Assembly: GCA_907163375.1 (NCBI GenBank)
Contig: CAJQUW010007564.1
Location: 1-64,000 of the forward strand
DNA from: Prostheceraeus crozeri
Lineage: Eukaryota; Platyhelminthes; Polycladida; Euryleptidae
Length of the DNA stretch: 64,000 bases
Direction of reading: 5' to 3'
Within the stretch, counting starts at the first letter, position 1. The number at the start of each line of letters is the position of its first letter. Shown in pieces: positions 22,808 to 35,751 of this stretch. The notes below the pieces were generated by a model. It saw nothing but the letters and a program-made list of their open reading frames with translations, ran no database searches and had not been told where the DNA came from. A program made the position numbers and the translations under genes.

Positions 22808-23270
22808 TCAATTCTCGAACACTTGATGAAATCTTGAATCCAGACAGCCAACCCGCAACCAATGCGATTTAGGTAACTTGTGTACGCATGGTAACAAGTA
22901 TAACCATATTAGTGTCAACTCCTCGCCGATATTTTGATTCAACCATGTCTCACAACACGCAAATATATCAATTCTATGAGATTCCAGACATGTTTTCAAC
23001 TCATCAAATTTCCGAAGAATTTATTGAGCATTTGCCATCCATAGTTTAGGAAGATAGGTTCTTCCTGTGTGTAAAGCTTCATCGAAAATTTTGTTGGTTG
23101 GAAAAGTTCGCAACAATTTTTCACGATGTATTTTGAAACTTTCTCCATTTTCTCTTCTCCTTTCAGCTCTGAACGTAAAATTTTCTGTTCTTCTCTCTGA
23201 AAGGCAGCAAGACTAGGATTAACGAAAATTTCTTTTACTACTCGGTCACAATAGTATTTGGATAGCAAAT
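22808..23270 (-). mobile_element. LINE endonuclease fragment
   Basis: On the minus strand, LKTCLESHRIDIFACCETWLNQNI (22920-23000; first part quoted in two blocks, LKTCLESHRIDIF and ACCETWLN) is the N-terminal signature of an APE endonuclease in CR1/L2-type LINEs. The 90 codons upstream (23268 to 22996) are lysine/glutamate-rich and end in MLNKFFGNL, resembling the LNK lead-in of the same domain. A stop lies between the parts. No RT is attached, so this is an internal fragment. It may belong to the same family as the LINE at 12.4-14.8 kb, but they do not overlap enough to compare. Confidence 0.6.
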
Positions 23271-24593
23271 CAATGCAGAGTAATAAAAATCTGAAAATTA
23301 CGTAAGTAGTTTTAAAGAATTCTGATCCCAGCTAGAATATTTTTGCAAATAACTGCGTTCATTATCACAGCTGGAGTTGCAACTTGTGTCATATATGCGT
23401 CGGACCAAGCTTGAAACCGATTTGACTTGTTGGATTCCCCACTTTTTACTACTACAATGATATGTTGAGTCATGTGTGACTTTCACTGGTCGATGCTTCC
23501 ACAAGCATTACGTCGGAACCGGCGTTAATGCGCAATTGAGGTAAGTTGTTCGGCTAGTAATCATGTCCACCATGGCGAATGCTACTCTCCTCATTGGACA
23601 TTGATGGTTAGGACATGAGCTTCCATGACGCCCACGCATAATCTTCTCCATAAGAATGATATTAAGCCGTCTCACGGCCTGCTCTACCCCCTAACTCCAA
23701 CCTGACACTACAGGTTGCCAGCAAATTGACCAAATGAACATCAATATCTCTTGTCAGTGATTTATCAACCATGAATTCGAATTCACTAATGCAATGCATT
23801 TGGAGATGATTCATCATCATCAACATTTTATTAGCCATGGCAAATATATGCCGTTGGAAAGATGTACAAATACAAGACTGCTTGGATACACTAGCACAGC
23901 GCGAATGCACGTGCTAAATAATGTTGAAAATAGTACTGATAGGAAGTACTTATCAACATACAAAGACTATAAGGTTCACACATTACATTATTGAGCAAAG
24001 ACAGTGGATACACACACAGAGTTAAGACTGATTCGGAAAATTACACAAAACATGTGAGGCAAGGGATTTCAGGTGTGTTTGAAAAGCTGACAGGGAACAT
24101 GATTGTAGGGATGAGTGGGGAAGAATGTTTATAATGCCACTTTATATTGGTGTTTTATTTACTGCAAAACGAGTATTGGACACGAAAACAAGAAATTTGT
24201 TATTGTTCTCAACTTATGTATGTGATAATCTTCAACAGAGTGACACTCCCGATAACTACAGAATAGACAATGTATGTAAGCTAGCAAAGATTATTTTGCC
24301 AGTTAAGTTATGGTACAGTCACTTCGTAAGTCAATTTTATTTCATTATCTGTCAACTGTGCCTTGTTGTCATCGTATGAATGAAAATGTGCAAATGATAT
24401 GTGTGACCTCGCAAACCATATTCATTACATATGTGAAATATCAAATGATTAGTTTTCAGTTTTGTAAACGCAAAGTCATGTAGTTTATAGCAATCCTAAC
24501 GATCAATTTGCAATGTCAATCACTCAAAAGTATAAAGGGAAAATAACTTTAGCGATGTCAGTCTCTTCCATCTGTCTGCAAGTGTGCGCTACT
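23271..24593. other. No gene recognised
   Basis: Several short frames on both strands have no motif that I recognise. A minus-strand stretch at 23662-23910 has a plausible composition but no family signature. Confidence 0.5.
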
Positions 24594-27500
24594 CCCAGGA
24601 AGGCCCAGATTTTTTTTCTATATTTTTCCATCCAGTGTTACATTTTCTTTATCTATGTGATGCTAATATGTAACACTGAAAGAATTAGGTGTATAGGCCA
24701 TTTGGTTTTTGCTGTAGAACATGGACTTTAATGTCCATCTGGGCTTTTGTGTGTACAATATTGTGATCATATTACGCGGAAGACCTAGATAGACATTGAC
24801 TTGTGTGTATAATAGTTAAATAAGTAAGTTGATTCCAACGAATTCTTTTGAAAAGGATTTAAACATACAATCAAATAGATGGGATGAAAATGAAATATTC
24901 AAATTTATTCAAATATGAAACTGACGTTGAAAGAACACATCAAAAAAATGTCTTCTCTTACAGAAAGAGTCCAAAAAATTACACAATTCTTGTGAAAGCT
25001 GCTGAAGCAGTCAACGCAGAGGAAGATCGTGCACTTATCGCACTTCGTCGTTACCTTGGATTTGCATTTGCGACACAGACCCCTCGCCCTGTCGCTGTGC
25101 GAATAATCAGGTGACCAATGCCGTCCAGTCGTTGATTCTGATTATCGGTTCATATATACGAGCGTCTTGCGTTCCTCTGGCTTGCCGCCCTCGTGAGAAT
25201 AGCGATGACGATCTGCCGTCGAAAATCGACCTGTTGAGCCTTCCTCCACTGCTTCGGTGAAGTCGCCATGCGTTTTGTGTGCTCGCATCGAAGAGCCAAG
25301 TGAATATGCTCCACCACCATTTTTTCCCTCCAATGGCAACACGACAATGGTTGATATGCTGGTCCATTCGATCTGTTCCTCCCATGCATTCATTGTAGCG
25401 TCGTACTACATGTGGCCGGAGGACTTCGATTGGTTTCTTCTGTGCTCGGGAATACCTCCTCACCTTCGGTGTAGGATGGGATCCGAGTACGGTTGATGCC
25501 AAGGTGACTGCAGAGTTGTCTTTCCACCGAGTGAGTAAGAGTTGCCCGTCAATGGAGGTCATCGACTCGTGAACTCCTTGATCTTTCTTTTTGAACTGGT
25601 CAATTCTGTTAAAGGTGAGCATCCCGAGATACGGTCTTGCCGGATGGTTCCCGTGTATTCGTATCCTCGCTTGACAAGTTCTCGCATCAGTGACGTACTT
25701 GTGAAGTAATTGTCCCCAAAGATGTGGAAGGGGAGGTTTCGTACTCGTCTGGCAAGTGCTCCAAAAGGTCAAGAACTGTTGCGCCGCTCTTGCCACAGAT
25801 AGCCAAATTTTCAGCCCAACTGCTGCTGATGCCTTCGCCTTGGTAGAGTTCGAAGCAAATCAAGTAGCCGTCTGGAGTGTTGCGGCACCAGACCTTAAAA
25901 CCGAATCGAATCGATTTGTTTCGTATGGTCTGTTTTAGACCATGGCGCCCGAAGTACTTTATCATGGCCTCGTCGTGGGACAAAACTTGATCTGGAATGA
26001 AGGCTGCGATGAATTGTTTTCGGAGATGCGAGATGAGTGGTCGCACTTTCCAGTATCGGTCCTCTCTTGTCCTCAATGCCGTTGAAATGGAGCATCCTCT
26101 TGATGGCCTTGAAACGCTCACGAGTCATGGCTCGACTGACCAGCCATTGTGGGTGTCCTCAGATTCCTGCCATTACATTCTTAGGTTCGTCAAGGTGCAG
26201 TAGCCGGACAGCAGCAAAATACCAAGGAAGGAATAGAGTTCATCGTTTGTGACGAGTTCATCGTGCATGCCATTTTGAGCAGCGTACTCGTTTGACTCTT
26301 TTGTAATCAATTCCATGACTTCTTCGTTCCAGAAACGATAGAAAAGATCCTCTGGAGACTTGCCGCTGACAGACTGATAGTTCGGTTCAGAAAGAGGCGC
26401 TGGGCCTTGCTTTGGGTATGACTCTGCTTCTTCCATTGCTCAGTAGGCTTCTTGGCTGTTCTGCTGCGACTTGGAAGATCGGTGTTAATTTCATCGTCTT
26501 CATCTTGTGAGGGTTCGTCGTCCTCTCCAGTTTGTCTGCAAAGTTCAGCTGACGCTTTGCAGCACACCAGCAGAGAGCTTGTCTGGTTCCTTGTGTTGTC
26601 ATCTTCGTCAGAGTCGTCGTATCCGTCTGACACATTGCCATCGGGAGGTTGCAGGATGACGTCAACTTCTTCTGGGCTGTTAGGGTCCTCAAGAATTATG
26701 TCTAGGACGTCATTGACTGTCAGTCTTTTTCTTCTTGACATCTTGCATATTGTGCGCGTGTGAAAATTGTGCTGAATCTGTCCCCACTCCCCACGCCGTC
26801 TAATTTATCAACTGCGAAGAACACTAGTCAGCCTAGGCGCCAATTACCGCGGTCGCGCATTCAGACGCGCGCACGTGTCAAGTGATTCCAAGGTCACGCA
26901 CGCCATTGTCACGAATGCAAAGACATTGAGAGATCGCATTTACTTCATCGATGTCTTTACACCAATGATAATGAGATTGAATATCTATGACGTTTCTTTG
27001 ATCGCACATGCCGAAGTAACGCAAGCACAAAGATTTCATTTGTTGCAAATTTATTTATGACAGTAGATGGAGAAGTGCAGTTTACCTATCTACCTGTAAG
27101 TGCTTTACCTATGAAGACATGCAGAGAATTTGAAACAAATTGACATTTGAAAGAGAGAATTAGAATTGTAATGTGAAAATTAGATAAATTTGTACACGTG
27201 AAGGCCCAGATGGACATAAATGCCCCTAATTAAATAAATTGCTAATCACTATGTGTATAAAAAGGAGAATATTGTGAACTCAACACTGTATGAAAGGTAA
27301 TATATTCGCTACAGTTCGTGCCACATTAGGATTTTGCGACTCAAAATATAGTAGTGGTCCAACTTTGATTACATGACCTTTTTCCGAAATGTCACACAGT
27401 GTAGTGCACTTGACTTTGACCCCTCCTCATCAATATTGATTAACAGAGAGAAGTAAGGAACGCTAGTTTTTGAAACCACTGACTCTCCCGAAAATACATC

Positions 27501-27599
27501 GAGGCATTGGTTTCTTTCCATCAGTTGTAATTGTGTAAAAAAACATCATTCAAGGTTTAGCAGTCATGTGGACATAGATGTCCATCCGGGCTTTCCCGG
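24594..27599 (-). mobile_element. piggyBac-type transposon
   Basis: The right end, reverse-complemented, begins CCGGGAAAGCCCGGATGGACAT and abuts TTAA at 27600-27603, the piggyBac target. The left end at 24594 reads CCCAGGAAGGCCCAGAT, an inverted match. Additional subterminal copies of GGCCCAGATGGACAT lie at 27203-27217 and, inverted, at about 24737-24757. The TTAA is not preserved on the left. The ~3.0 kb length and a minus-strand transposase fit an autonomous element that has since decayed. Confidence 0.85.
25107..26741 (-). pseudogene. piggyBac transposase, frameshifted
   Basis: This DDD-type transposase excises and inserts at TTAA. From the ATG at 26741, an acidic N-terminus (DDSDEDDN) is followed by DLFYRFWNEEVMELI, FLGILLLSGY, then RYWKVRPLI and LSHDEAMIKYFGRHGLKQ with the first catalytic Asp near 25940-25990. 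FGFKVWC and LICFELYQGEG follow. Near the C-terminus, VVRRYNECMGGTDRMDQHIN and KKWWWSIFTWLFDASTQNAW are the family's third acidic box and conserved Trp region. At least three frame changes (near 26310-26430, 26120-26180 and 25690-25790) break it. I do not see the usual Cys-rich C-terminal finger. Confidence 0.88.
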
Positions 27600-27603
27600 T
27601 TAA

Positions 27604-28094
27604 GTATTTCGATGAAGTCATCAAAACGCTACATATCGTTTATTCGAAGTAAATCGTGGAATATTCAACCAAATTGGTTACAGCACACTTCATTTAAAAG
27701 GAAAGTTTACGAGAAGGATGATAGTGGTGTCCATTTTGCACGAGTAACAATTTCTTCTCCTTAAAATTGCTCGTTTGTATCGCTCAGTACGTGACAGCAG
27801 CCAAATGCTATATACTGGTGCATTGACAGTTTGACAAATGACTGTCTGGTTTTATAAATAGCATCGGCAGTCAAATATCTGATATTCTCTCATTCTTTGA
27901 TGCTGAAGAGAATAAGTTCTGTAGATTCGGATTCACTAAACGAAAATTAACAAGACGAAATGCCTATTTCTCGCTATATTAAACTTAACTCAGTGCTCTT
28001 CTCAGACTGACCCTACTCTCTTGATCGTTGGTCGACCAAAACTCATCAAACAATTATTCGGAATTCGCTCTGAAATAGACTGCCCCTAACAACA
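27604..28094. other. No gene recognised
   Basis: AT-rich spacer between the piggyBac element and the Gypsy fossil. No repeats or motifs were recognised. Confidence 0.5.
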
Positions 28095-29640
28095 CTTCAT
28101 TCCATAACGAACTGTTTGTGGCGCATTGTGTTATTGGCTATGAAATCAGAAAATTCACGGCTTGTAAAGGCAGCACCATTATCCGAGATAATGACCTTCG
28201 GAAATCCAAACAACGAAAATGCATTTTTCAAACATCTGAGTGCTTCATTCGTTGAACTGGAACGCACTTGGTATGCGATGGGAAATCGAGAAAAATGATC
28301 AATAATCGTGAAGTAGACACGATGCATTAGTTTAGCTGAGTTTCCTGTAAAATCGATAGTTATTGTATGCCAAGCTACCATGACCAAAAACTAAAAATCC
28401 TTTCCCTCGCAACGGACGAACAATTACTCTGCCTTTCATCATGATTAAGCCTATGTTGCTTATCCAGAGCTGTTTCCTTAAAGGCCAGTAAGAATGTAAC
28501 GTATTTCTTAACTCCTTTGTCCATCGATTTATGAGCAATTCCTCAGTTGGCACAAATCTTCATCTTCGTACTGTAATTTCAACAAATCATTTTTCTTTCA
28601 TCGCACTTTCTTCCAAGACCGGGCATATTGTTTCTTGACAGCTCTCCATTTCTGAGGATTGATCGTCAACATAGGACTACGAGACAATGAATCCGCATCC
28701 GTATTCAGCTTACCGCTTATGTGCTGTAATTCAAACTCAAAATCCATTTTTGAATTCTCATTGGCATCTTTTCTATTCGTTGTTTTGAAAAAAGAAATCA
28801 TGGGCTTATTATCAGTTTGAATCAAAACACACTTCCCGAAAATGAAAGGTTTGAAACGATACAGGAATAGACAAGAGACAAAAATTCCTTCTCTATGTAA
28901 ATATCGTTGCTCCACATCTGACAGAGTTCTTGAAATAAACATAATGGGCTCATTTTCTTGAATCATCACAGCGCCAAGACCGATTCCTGAAGCATCAATA
29001 CGAATCACAACTGGTTTTTGACGTCAAAAAATTTCAAGCATGATATTTTGGACAACTGATTTTTTGATAGTAATAAATGATTTGTCTGCTTCTGAAGACC
29101 AAGAAAAGTTTTCAACCTTTATCAAATCCCATTATGGTTTACTTATCTCAGCAAAGTTGGCAATGAAACGTCTTCCGGTGTAGCTAGCTAAGCCAAGAAA
29201 CGACCGTAACTCTCTGATTGTCGTAGAGACTAGGAATTTCATCAAAGCGTTCAACTTTTCATCACTGCAAATGTGAATATTTCCATTTTTCTTTCTCGTT
29301 ACCACAATAGGAGAAGCCCACTCAGGTGACTCTGTCGGTTCAATTACACCTTCATCCACATAGACTGTATTTGATCCTCTACAGATTTGAGTAAAGTACA
29401 GGTAATCTGCGTGCGGGAAAAGAAATTGGGCATGCATTATCTTTTACCTTCAATCTGTAATTTATGCCCTTCATGCAACCCATACCAGAGAATAATTGCG
29501 GAAATTTGTTAAAAACATCTGTCTCTGTTACTGTATTGACAGTCTGCGCATTTTTATCATCGATATAAATCCGAATATCTAAACACAATTTTTCGCGACA
29601 ATAACGCGTGATCATCATCTTCCTTAATGACGCAGAATTT
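28095..29640 (-). mobile_element. Ty3/Gypsy pol fossil
   Basis: Minus-strand translations show Ty3/Gypsy pol segments in order from high to low coordinate. There is a pre-RT and RT portion with VIEPTESPEWASPIVV and FLGLASYTGRRFI, then RNase H with IRIDASGIGLGAVM, VLIQTDNKPM and LNTDADSLSRSP, and then an integrase core with YFTIIDHFSRFP and VIISDNGAAFTS. No LTRs were found on either side and the copy is incomplete and broken in several places, so it is an old fragment. Confidence 0.85.
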
Positions 29641-29717
29641 TTCAGCTACGACCCTATCTCCGTACCTCACATTAAGGTCTAACAAATGAAATGTTTCATT
29701 ATTCGTGTCTCTTCACG

Positions 29718-29777
29718 TTAATGCTACTTCCATTTTACAGTTGTGAACTACGAGTAACTGCTACGACGACTTACATA
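29718..29777. repeat. 60 bp direct repeat, left of unknown element
   Basis: It begins TTAATGCTACTTCC and ends GACTTACATA, and is repeated at 31658-31716 with one single-base length difference. The two copies exactly bracket the element at 29778-31657. Confidence 0.85.
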
Positions 29778-31657
29778 CCCATTTAGCGCCAGTGTAACGT
29801 TTTCGTTACAGCACTTTTCGGAATCTGCTGTCTTCTCCAGCTTGCGACATATGCCACAATATTTTGATTACCATACATTATTTATCACATATTTTCAGGT
29901 AAACAATCGCCAATTCAAAATTTATCACTTTTTAGTGCTTATATTTTATCACGAAATTAGACAAAAAATGGGCTTAAAATCTGCTAATATACTGAAAGGC
30001 TCACTGTATGAACGTCCACATGTAATTTTACTGTCAATGTCATTTTCGTGATCTCATTATCCATCAAATACCGAAAATAGCAATCAATACTTGCTCGGAT
30101 ATTCATTCATGACATGGCACGTAAATTTTTTGAACCGTAACGTTTTAGTTACACTGGCGTAATATGATATACAAATGTTAAATACAGCAACAATATAAAT
30201 GAAGTAAATGGTGGTGAATACTATCAATTTTCTTTAAAACTAATGTTTGTTGAATACTGAAAACGAACAAATTCATTGGAATATTGCATTCTTAGTGTAT
30301 TCTATGAGTCTGTAATGCTTGTTGCTATTTATAGTCTATGGCTTTCCCGTCACAAAACCAACCGAAGTCAATTGCCGTAGTAATTTCCTCAATATTAGAC
30401 TTGTTAGGTCATGTACAGAAGCAAGTCAAACAGAGATCAAATCTCAAGCATTTTCTCTTATAGCCCTAATCATAAACATTGCAGGGTGCCAGTTCGCCTG
30501 GGCATAGAATACAAAGATGTCCTCCGACTCGCGCAATTTCAATCCAAAACTTCTTTGGCTGTAGACGATGCGTCTCTCTATGCAAGGGCACGCCAGAGAC
30601 TCGAGATGGTCCAAACTGGTTTAGAATATCTATAAAGGCGTAGCTTGATTATATCAACCTGTGTAGCTATCTGTAGACAAAACCCAAGCTGTTGCTAACT
30701 ATGGATGAAGAAGTTACTGAAATATGCAATAGGCCTAATGACGACGATCACGGTACATGAAAGTTGCCACAAAACCTCCATAGGTAAATGCTTCATCAGA
30801 GTTTTAAAACGATGATGAGTTTATGTGTCTCAGAGGTAAGTCTCTCAAACGGATTTTTGTCTCATCAGTTAGTTATATCGCACAGCAGTGTGAGATTGCA
30901 ACTAAAGATGATTTGAATGATCATTTCAGTAAACAGAAAAAGCAGTCAACATAATGTCAAATATCGGTAATTTCCATCTTCGCAGATAGGACAAACATTC
31001 TCTGGGTGCATTTCAAGGCAAGAATCTTTATGAGATGCTTGATACGCATGCTGATAGTCTTATCGACCTCAGTGGCAGAAACCAGTGACTACCCGGGACA
31101 AAATAATTGTTTAGGCCTACATAATACTAAACAATCTCAAATGCGTTCTTGATGTTCTTTATTTATGTGGACATTGCGAATGACCGAGGCGTCTCCAACT
31201 CCACCATGAATTTGGAGTCGATGCAGAAAGAGAATCAATTTCTCGACATGAATTTCGAAATATAAAAACTTGTTCTCATTTCAACGATAACGATTTCACA
31301 GCAAACAGCAAGGACAAGTAGCATAAAGCAGGCCTTTGATTAAATTGCTAATTCACAGTTTCGACAAATACCTCTGAAATATGATGGAGAACTTTCATGC
31401 TGAAGCTATGACTCATTACTTCGGCAGGTATTGCTTGGAGCAATTCATAAACTGCATTTGAAAAAAAACATGCTTTTGTATATTTTGACATCATATGACG
31501 CCATCGTAACGAAATCGTTACGGCTTTAAATTCTAAGATAGGGTTATTGTAATGAAACTGGTCATCATATATTATTCTTAATTATAACATTCTGAAATAC
31601 TTACCACCGTTTTTATAGAAAATTTGCCGATATTTACATAAGCGGGCCTTAAATGGG
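29778..31657. mobile_element. Unclassified element with CCCATTTA ends and palindromes
   Basis: The left end reads CCCATTTAGCGCC and the right end, reverse-complemented, CCCATTTAAGGCC; the right end abuts TTAA. Inside are three imperfect palindromes of the type CGCCAGTGTAAC...GTTAC, at about 29787-29813, 30136-30163 and 31499-31525. The first two are inverted with respect to each other and could bound a ~375 bp inner MITE. No reading frame resembles a transposase. The CCC ends and TTAA hint at a non-autonomous piggyBac relative, but the left flank is not TTAA. Confidence 0.6.
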
Positions 31658-31716
31658 TTAATGCTACTTCCATTTACAGTTGTGAACTACGAGTAACTGC
31701 TACGACGACTTACATA
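31658..31716. repeat. 60 bp direct repeat, right of unknown element
   Basis: Second copy of the 29718-29777 block. It continues into unrelated sequence (CTGCTCGCTC). Confidence 0.85.
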
Positions 31717-31719
31717 CTG

Positions 31720-34700
31720 CTCGCTCTGATTCGATGCTGCTGCATTGTGTTTACTGACTATTTGTGTTTATTTATGCTCTGCTCATGGTACAGTTGCAAT
31801 CTATTGTTCACTATACAAATTACATTTCACGGACTTTGTTTTTCCTACAGTATAACACTAAGTTGCGACATTTTATTTGGCAGATTTTATTTACTTGCAG
31901 ATTAAGAACCTGATTATATCCCACCTTCCTCACTCTCGTAAATATAATGCAAAATACTTTTGTGTTTCCTCGAAAAATTTTCGTTTAAATATCATTCTCG
32001 AGTCATTATGCTTGAAATGTTGTATCTGATTTCATAAATTCTGAAAGCTGAGTACGTTATTCTTCAACTATTTCGGGAAAATGTCATCATGTTGTCTCTT
32101 TTCGACTCATTCGAATGCATGTAGCACTATGAATATGGATGTATTAATTACTTAACAAAAAGAAGTGTCCATAATTACATGGTAGTTACATGTTTCGTTA
32201 TTGTGTAACATTCCCCTCGCCACCCGACTCGATGTGAACAGTCATTTTGGGTGGACGCGCCGCGTCCGGTGTGAATGGAACTTTTGACTATTTTCCAATC
32301 CGTGATGTGAACATTTGCCCACGCTCATTCTATTATGGGCTTTAGTCACATATGGTACCTTTGTTATACAATTAACTTGGCTTTCTTCTTTCAACATGTT
32401 GCAATTTACCATTTTAAACTTATTGCACGAAGTATATCATACAATATGCCAATTTCATTGATAACGAGGTGCAGTAAATCTTTGCTATCACTTGCGTGAA
32501 TATGCTACTTCAATCAAATAGGCCAAATGTCGGAAATCATTACTGATCGATCATGGACATTTTCAAAATGAAGAATAAACTGCTGTTTATGTCAATTTGA
32601 GCAATAAAGAAGAAAATTTCTTAATGTTTCTTCAGTTTTTTACAAACATTGGCTATAGCAAAGAAGAAAAAAGAGAAACTATTTAGTAGGAAAAAATGAG
32701 GAAAGGTATATTAAAGATTAAATACGAAAGATATATATAAAAAATAATAAGATATATTAAATTAGAAATGTCAGCAAATTAAAGATTTGAATCAGGGACT
32801 AAAATGACAACGAAACTGGAAGAATGCTAAAAGTTATATGTGAAAAAGATGAAACTTTTGTTTTAAATAGAAATCAGAAGCTATAAAGAATGTGCACTGC
32901 ATGTGCACTAATAAGCTCTTCAGTGCATCTGTCCTCTCCTACAGTGGACGATTTAAGATTTATTCACATCAATTGACTAAATCATTTATTCACTATTGAA
33001 AATTTTCTTTGCATATTATCATTTTTGTCGGAGTCGGAGTTAGGATTCCGATATACAAGTGTATAGCACTCAAAGTCTCAGTGCAGCGATTGTTCTCGAA
33101 TTTAAAGCTCTTTTGACTCACCGAAAATTGATGGTGTCACGGTTGGAACCAGCCGGGCAGCTGCTCAACTTAGGCCGTTAGACATCATTGGATTCCTCGA
33201 TTTCTATGTTGTATACGGTAGGCTTACCGGTACTCCAGATAAGAAAGAGTTCCCGATGAAGCGCAGTGATGCTAATTTTCATCAATTTTTATCCAAATTG
33301 ATCCTTCATCAGGCAAGTCGACAAATACTCATTCTTTAATAGTATATTTTTTACGCGTTTGAAAAAAATTAAGCAACAATACACGTGATAACTCATTCAT
33401 GATATGGAATAATTTTACAATTGATATTTGATAGTCTAGCGAACATGATTCTTACAAAATTCATTTATGATGAGTATGCGATTCCGGAAACTCTATTTCA
33501 GATCGAGCACGGCTAAAAATAGAACTAACACTATATAAGTAAATAATTGTCTCTCGGTTAGTGGTTAATCAGCATCGCCGTGACCTCCCAGCTGTCAAGC
33601 CAACTATGAAAACTTCGCAGTACTCATTACGAAGAACCAAACTAAAGCTGCAATCAGAATCCTCGAGCAAAGACATAATGAATTCATTGATGAATTGACT
33701 TCTTACTAAAACTTGTACTTTCGGATGGCTGTGTCTTTGAACATTTTCCCTACTAGCGGAAAACAACAAAAATTACTAAATTTCCTTGTGCGTTGCAACA
33801 ATTATTCCATCTTTAAACTTATAAAATTCCATTATTACAGATTATTACAGATTATTCCATATTGAACTTCTTTTATCATCGTCAACTTTCAGTCATAACT
33901 GTGCATCTCTGTCAGCCTCTTTGAAGGATAATGATGTTGAGTTGGGAAGAACTAAGTTTTGTTGGATATTCAAAAAAAAATTATTTGTTTCATATTTACG
34001 ATAAAGTCAGACAAGTGAATATATTCTGCATAATTCAGAAGAACTCAAAAAGTGCAAACATGGTGATGTATAAACATTTACAACATTTAAAGGATAGTTT
34101 TCAGGAAGCGGTTCGCAATGTTGGTGTTATAAAAATTATGTTTTCATGCTTCTACAATGCTGCAGCTCTGTTTTAACCACACGATTAAATATTTTGTTTA
34201 TCTGCTTCGGTTTGCTAGAAGTGTGATTAATACGAAATCGCCGGCACATCGAGGAACATATTAAGTGGACAAAAAGGAATTCCTTATACCTTACAGCGAT
34301 AGGAAGAAAAAGTCGTGCGTCGCTTGCGGATTCATGTGAGTTCCACCAAAGTGCTTCGATTGCCATAATTCCTTCAGATTCGAAGAATTCAGATTATTGC
34401 GCACAAGTTTTCTCCATATTGTTGGCCCTTCCGATCATTATTATAGAAAGTAGCAGGCGTACGAAAATTAGTTCACTTGATGTTTTTACATCCTCTCCTC
34501 AGCATTTCTCACTGTATAGTGCATACACTGAATCGAATGTTGGCCAGACAGCGATGTGTGTTTGGTGTGTGCGAAGTGATATCACAGCACGCACGCATCT
34601 CTCACTGACTCTGGTGTCCTCTGCTGACAGCTTATTGTTTGCCATTTCCAATAGGAAGTGATACACGAATTATCTATTCGAGAAGGAGCAAGTTGTCTAG

Positions 34701-35025
34701 TTCTGTGATGTGCCATTTCGATGTGGTTTTAACTGACTACAACTATTTCTAGAATGAATGTCATCAATCAGCGCCATGAGCCTAATTAGAATGACCGAGC
34801 AGACGGTAGTTCTTCAAAATTTTTGGCCGTGGCGGCGAGCTGCATTTTGTTTCTTCAGGAAACCATCATGGAATTGCTTTCAGTGTTCTTGTCTATTTGC
34901 AGTTTGAAATATATTTTAGCCTTACTGAAATTACATAATGGATCACCTGGTCTAATTTTCGTTATGCCCCAATTTGCTTACTTACATTAAGGTAGTAGGA
35001 TCAAAATTAAAGCATTTACAGCAAA
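31720..35025. other. No gene recognised
   Basis: There are no credible reading frames. The only landmark is a short GTCGGAGTCGGAGT at about 33027-33040, like the subterminal repeats of the hAT copies, perhaps a residual end. Confidence 0.5.
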
Positions 35026-35027
35026 TA

Positions 35028-35749
35028 GTCCGGCAGCCAGAACGAGTTTCTGCAGGGAACGAGGCCGAAAGTAAGACTTTCACAGAATGATGTGCACCCT
35101 ATGCCTTCCACAAATCGGCAGTTCTGCCGATTTCTAGTGAGTTCCTCTTCTTGTCAGACAGGATAAAAAAAGCACATTTAAATCCAATGGGACACAGATT
35201 GCAGTTTTTGGCTAAAATGAAAATTTGTGTGTTTTCTTTGTTTTAACAAAAATACTAAGACCAGAGTCACAATTTTTGGTATGGAATGTGTTCAGGTCAT
35301 TTCCTTTCATCCTCATGCACCCCTGTCTATAAAGCTAAACACATTTAGATTTGGCGAGTCTCTTAATGTCGGCAAACATAAACATATTGAGCAACTTTAT
35401 CCACATTTAACCACAGTCTCACATACATTGCCGATTGATGCATGATAATAGCACATGCACATTTTAGGAAATGGCATGAAGACATTCCATCTCTAAAATT
35501 GTGACTCTGGGCTTAGTAGTAATTTTCGATTAATCAGAGAAAACATACAAAATTTCATTTTAGCCAAAAACTGCAATCTGCGTCTCATTGGATTCACATG
35601 TGTTTTTCTTTGATCTTGTCTGACAAGAAGAGAACTCACTAGAACTCGGCAGACGCACCGGATTCGTAGTAGACATGTGGTGTACATCATTCTGTGAAAG
35701 TCTCACTTTCGGCCTCGCTACCGGCAGAAACTCGTTCTGGCTGCCGGAC
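35028..35749. mobile_element. Foldback TA-flanked element
   Basis: The left (35028 to about 35275) and right (about 35500-35749) arms are reverse complements over ~250 bases. The ends are GTCCGGCAGCCAGAACGAG. TA lies outside each end (35026-35027, 35750-35751). The ~225 bp centre has no recognisable gene. This is a non-autonomous DNA element with long inverted repeats, probably mobilised by a Tc1/mariner-type transposase. Confidence 0.85.
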
Positions 35750-35751
35750 TA

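Noticed and set aside
24125-24379. Hydrophobic plus-strand frame of 84 codons
   Set aside because: No signal-peptide or domain pattern beyond AT-rich codon bias, and no supporting context.
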